Assembly (NCBI GenBank): GCA_051656905.1 | Contig: JBOFJQ010000010.1 | Span: 62,001 to 126,000 of the forward strand | Length of the DNA stretch: 64,000 nucleotides | Origin: JAGNZR01 sp051656905 | GTDB taxonomy: Bacteria > Fusobacteriota > Fusobacteriia > Fusobacteriales > Fusobacteriaceae | Reading direction: 5' to 3' | Shown here: positions 61,134 to 64,000 of the stretch, one piece after another | How the letters are laid out: each line of letters opens with the position of its first letter | Position numbering within the stretch: position 1 is the stretch's first letter | Made by a program: the position numbers and the translations under genes | Notes under the pieces: model-generated | What the model was told of the DNA's origin: nothing | Databases searched by the model: none | What the model saw: the letters and a program-made list of their open reading frames with translations, nothing else

Positions 61134-61646
61134 ATGGATTTAAAAAAATATGTAGCATTAGTAGAAGATTTCCCAAAAGCGGGGATTAAATTTAGAGATA
61201 TAACTCCTTTAATGGATAATGGAGCGGCTTATAAATATGCAACAGATAAAATTGTTGAATTTTGTAGAGAGAAAAAAGCTGATATAATATCAGGACCAGA
61301 GGCTAGAGGATTTATCTTTGGATGTCCAGTTTCTTATGCATTAGGGATTGGGTTTTCTCCAGTAAGAAAACCAGGAAAACTTCCTAGAGAAGTTATAGAA
61401 TATAATTATGATTTAGAGTATGGAAAAAATACTTTATGCATGCATAAAGATTCTATAAAACCAGGTCAAAGAGTTGTAATAGTTGATGACCTTCTTGCTA
61501 CGGGAGGAACTGTAGAAGCTTCAATAAAAATGATAGAAAAGTTAGGTGGAACAGTTGTTGGATTGGCTTTTTTAATAGAATTAGAGGAATTAAAAGGTAG
61601 AGAAAAAATAGGAGATTATCCTATTTTAACACTTATGAAATATTAA
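61134..61646 (+). CDS. apt: Adenine phosphoribosyltransferase
   Basis: This 170-residue enzyme has FPKAGIKFRDITPLM, GPEARGFIFG and the PRPP site VVIVDDLLATGGTVEA (about 119-134). It salvages adenine to AMP. The order apt then rel (relA/spoT) is common in Firmicutes and Fusobacteria. A GGGTG site precedes the ATG. A weak hairpin follows its stop. Confidence 0.97.
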   Translation: MDLKKYVALVEDFPKAGIKFRDITPLMDNGAAYKYATDKIVEFCREKKADIISGPEARGFIFGCPVSYALGIGFSPVRKPGKLPREVIEYNYDLEYGKNTLCMHKDSIKPGQRVVIVDDLLATGGTVEASIKMIEKLGGTVVGLAFLIELEELKGREKIGDYPILTLMKY

Positions 61647-61657
61647 TAAAATTTTTT

Positions 61658-61689
61658 AGGGCGACTCTATTATATTAGGATTGCCCTTT
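61658..61689 (+). terminator. Possible terminator between apt and rel
   Basis: AGGGCGACTCT and AGGATTGCCCT form an imperfect stem (one mismatch, G-T pairs), followed by a short TTT. Confidence 0.45.
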
Positions 61690-61783
61690 AAATTATCTAA
61701 AGGAAAATTATTTAAAATAGATGATTAAGTGTTGCAAAGTAAGCTTAATTATTAATAATCAAATATAAAAGAAGGGAAAGAAG

Positions 61784-63982
61784 ATGGACAATGAATATTG
61801 GGAGAGTATAGAAAGTAAAATTAAGAAAAATAAGTTAACTTTAGATAAAGAAAAAATTAAGAATGCTCTTATTTTTGCTGAAGAAGCTCATAGAGGACAA
61901 TATAGAAAATCCGGGGAAGATTATATCATGCACCCTGTTCAAGTAACTCAAATTTTATTAGACTTAAAAATGGATACGGATACTATTGTAGCAGGGATTC
62001 TTCATGACATAGTTGAGGATACCCTTATTAGTATAGCTGATATAAAATATAATTTTGGAGATAAAGTAGCGGAATTAGTTGATGGTGTAACTAAGCTTAA
62101 AAACTTACCTAGTGGAACTAAGGACCAATATGAAAACTTAAGAAAAATGATATTAGCTATGTCACAGAATTTAAGTGTTATAATTATAAAACTGGCAGAT
62201 AGGCTTCATAATATGAGAACTTTAAATCATATGAAACCAGAAAAACAAAAGAGTATATCTAGAGAAACTTTAGATATATATGCAGCACTTGCTCATAGAC
62301 TAGGGATATCTAAGATAAAATGGGAACTAGAGGATCTAGCTCTTATGTATCTACAACCTAAAGCTTATGAAGAGTTAAAAAAATTAATAGATAACCAAAA
62401 AGCAGATAGAGAGTTTTATATAAAATCAGTAATGGATGAAATTGAAAAATCTATTAAATTAGTTGGAGTAAAGGCAACAATTAGTGGAAGATTTAAGCAT
62501 TTTTATAGTATTTATAAGAAAATGTATGAGAAAGGAAAAGCTTTTGATGATATTTATGATTTAATAGGAATAAGAATAATTACAGAAACTAAGGCAGAAT
62601 GCTATCATATACTGGGAATTATTCAAAGTAAGTATACTCCTGTACCAGGAAGATTTAAAGATTATATTTCTGTTCCTAAGCCAAATAATTATCAATCTAT
62701 TCATACAACAATAATAGGACCACTGGGAAAACTTATTGAAATTCAAATTAGAACACATGAAATGGATATTATAGCTGAAGAGGGAATTGCGGCTCACTGG
62801 AGCTATAAAGAGAAAACTGATGTTACAAAAAGTGATAAAGTTTATGGATTAATAAGAGGTATGATTGAAAACTATCAAACGGAAAGTACAAATTCTCAAG
62901 GATTTGTAGAAACATTTAAAGAGGAGTTAATGAAAGAAAGTGTTTATGTAATCTCACCTTTAGGAGATGTAGTAGAGCTAATTTCAGGGGCAACACCTCT
63001 TGATTTTGCATTTCATATTCATACTAACGTAGGATGTAAATGTGTTGGAGCAAAGGTAAACGGGAAAATAGTTACTTTAGATTATAAACTTAAAAATGGT
63101 GATAGTGTAGAGATAATAACATCTAAAAATGCTAAAGGACCAGGAAATGATTGGCTAAATATAGTTGTTACAAGTGGTGCTAAGAATAAAATAAGAAAAT
63201 GGTTGAAAGAGAAGAAATTTGCTGAAAATGTAAAAATTGGAAAAGATATAATAGAGAATGAAGTAGAAAAAATGGGAATGACTTTGAAAAATTTTGAAGA
63301 GGATCCTATTGTAAAAAAACATATGGAAAAACACGTTATTGTATCTATGGATGACTTCTACTTCCAATTAGCAGAGAAAAGAAGTAAAGTTGACGTAATA
63401 ATGACAAAACTTAAAGCTTTCTATGAAAAAGAGAAGCTAGAGAAAGAGACAGAAGAAAGTTTAATTTCTAAAAATATAGAGATTAGTAATCTAAAAAGAG
63501 ATAAATCAGCTAAAAAGAATGATTATGGTATAATAATTGATGGATCAAATAATACTCTTATGAAGTTTGCAAAATGTTGTACACCACTTCCTGGTGATGA
63601 TATAGCTGGGTATGTAACTAAATTAACAGGAATAACTGTTCACAGAAAAGATTGTGTGAATTTCCAAAATATGGTAAAGTTAGACGGTGCGAGAGAGATA
63701 GATGTTAAATGGGATCCAGCACTAGTTGGAAAGAAAGTTAATAAATATAAGTATGCCTTTACTATTTATGCAAATGATAGACCACAGTTACTGATGGATA
63801 TTGTCTCTTTAGTAGCACAACATAAAATAAATCTTGTATCTATAAACTCTTCAGATTTTCCTAAGGATGGAAATAAGGTTATGAAAATAAAATTAGTAAT
63901 AGATATAAGTGATCAGCAAGAGTATAAAGCTCTGGAAAATAATATACTAAAAATAAAAGATATAATATCTATAGAAAGATAA
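61784..63982 (+). CDS. rel: Bifunctional (p)ppGpp synthetase/hydrolase
   Basis: This 732-residue Rel protein has an intact HD hydrolase domain (HRGQYRKSGEDYIMHPV, GILHDIVEDT, about 35-80) and a synthetase domain with RFKDYISVPKPNNYQSIHT. The RxKD motif is that of bifunctional Rel/SpoT enzymes. TGS (about 400-460), a zinc-finger/RIS region (CCTPLPGDDIAGYVT) and a C-terminal ACT domain follow. It makes and breaks (p)ppGpp in starvation. The start ATG 61784 follows GAAGGGAAAG. Confidence 0.97.
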   Translation: MDNEYWESIESKIKKNKLTLDKEKIKNALIFAEEAHRGQYRKSGEDYIMHPVQVTQILLDLKMDTDTIVAGILHDIVEDTLISIADIKYNFGDKVAELVDGVTKLKNLPSGTKDQYENLRKMILAMSQNLSVIIIKLADRLHNMRTLNHMKPEKQKSISRETLDIYAALAHRLGISKIKWELEDLALMYLQPKAYEELKKLIDNQKADREFYIKSVMDEIEKSIKLVGVKATISGRFKHFYSIYKKMYEKGKAFDDIYDLIGIRIITETKAECYHILGIIQSKYTPVPGRFKDYISVPKPNNYQSIHTTIIGPLGKLIEIQIRTHEMDIIAEEGIAAHWSYKEKTDVTKSDKVYGLIRGMIENYQTESTNSQGFVETFKEELMKESVYVISPLGDVVELISGATPLDFAFHIHTNVGCKCVGAKVNGKIVTLDYKLKNGDSVEIITSKNAKGPGNDWLNIVVTSGAKNKIRKWLKEKKFAENVKIGKDIIENEVEKMGMTLKNFEEDPIVKKHMEKHVIVSMDDFYFQLAEKRSKVDVIMTKLKAFYEKEKLEKETEESLISKNIEISNLKRDKSAKKNDYGIIIDGSNNTLMKFAKCCTPLPGDDIAGYVTKLTGITVHRKDCVNFQNMVKLDGAREIDVKWDPALVGKKVNKYKYAFTIYANDRPQLLMDIVSLVAQHKINLVSINSSDFPKDGNKVMKIKLVIDISDQQEYKALENNILKIKDIISIER

Positions 63983-64000
63983 ACAAAATAAAATTAAAAA

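Overview
The window is AT-rich DNA (roughly 30% G+C by eye) packed with genes, nearly all on the plus strand. Gene content points to an anaerobic, diderm (LPS-type) bacterium of the Fusobacteriota, in the Fusobacterium/Cetobacterium group. The grounds are outer-membrane genes (TamB, BamA, Skp/OmpH, LpxD, WaaA) together with an NAD(P)-linked [FeFe]-hydrogenase, the oxygen-sensitive ThiH thiamin route, and Clostridia-like codon use and riboswitches. The placement is an inference from gene content, not a database match. I see no mobile elements, CRISPR array, rRNA or tRNA, so this looks like core chromosome.

Layout. Bases 1-2.9 kb hold the end of an aromatic-acid-exporter-like gene, a CPA antiporter and a GNAT acetyltransferase. 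2.9-6.5 kb is a Mg2+ unit: M-box riboswitch, a 37-codon leader ORF, MgtA ATPase and a DUF1622 membrane protein. 6.5-13 kb is a MerR regulator divergent from a tolC-acrA-acrB type efflux operon. 13.1-17.3 kb holds ferritin and a TPP-riboswitch-controlled thiSGHFE operon. 17.6-20.1 kb is a CNNM/CorC transporter and a split YeeE/YedE sulfur transporter, followed by a TlpA-like thioredoxin. 20.8-27.8 kb is an orphan PilT ATPase, a YmdB-type phosphodiesterase, prmA, cmk, waaA, trmB and purA. 27.8-34.1 kb is a MATE pump, trkH-trkA, mnmG and rsmG. 34.1-43 kb is the envelope block tamB-bamA-skp-lpxD plus a DUF2344 gene. 43-45.8 kb is serS, a small membrane protein and fba. 46.1-50.6 kb is a four-cistron hndABCD-like hydrogenase operon. 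50.7-57.6 kb is peptidase, mreC, a LolA-like gene, recO, a PTS IIA, nrdR, aroQ, fmt, folD and accB. 57.8-64 kb is a CBS protein, a second CNNM protein, a DUF502 protein, a TPR lipoprotein, apt and rel.

Most unusual points. (1) The hndB-like cistron of the hydrogenase operon is split by a -1 frame change exactly at an A AAA AAG heptamer followed at once by UAG. The spliced protein is a ferredoxin-like subunit that has lost its cluster cysteines. (2) The mgtA leader seems to stack three controls: an M-box with a visible antiterminator, a translated leader ORF containing a terminator-like hairpin, and a perfect 9-bp hairpin over the mgtA ribosome binding site. (3) A cluster of overlapping palindromes lies upstream of the hydrogenase promoter. 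(4) A MerR-type promoter with a 20-bp spacer drives the efflux operon. (5) Four 10-bp tandem repeats lie between mgtA and the DUF1622 gene.
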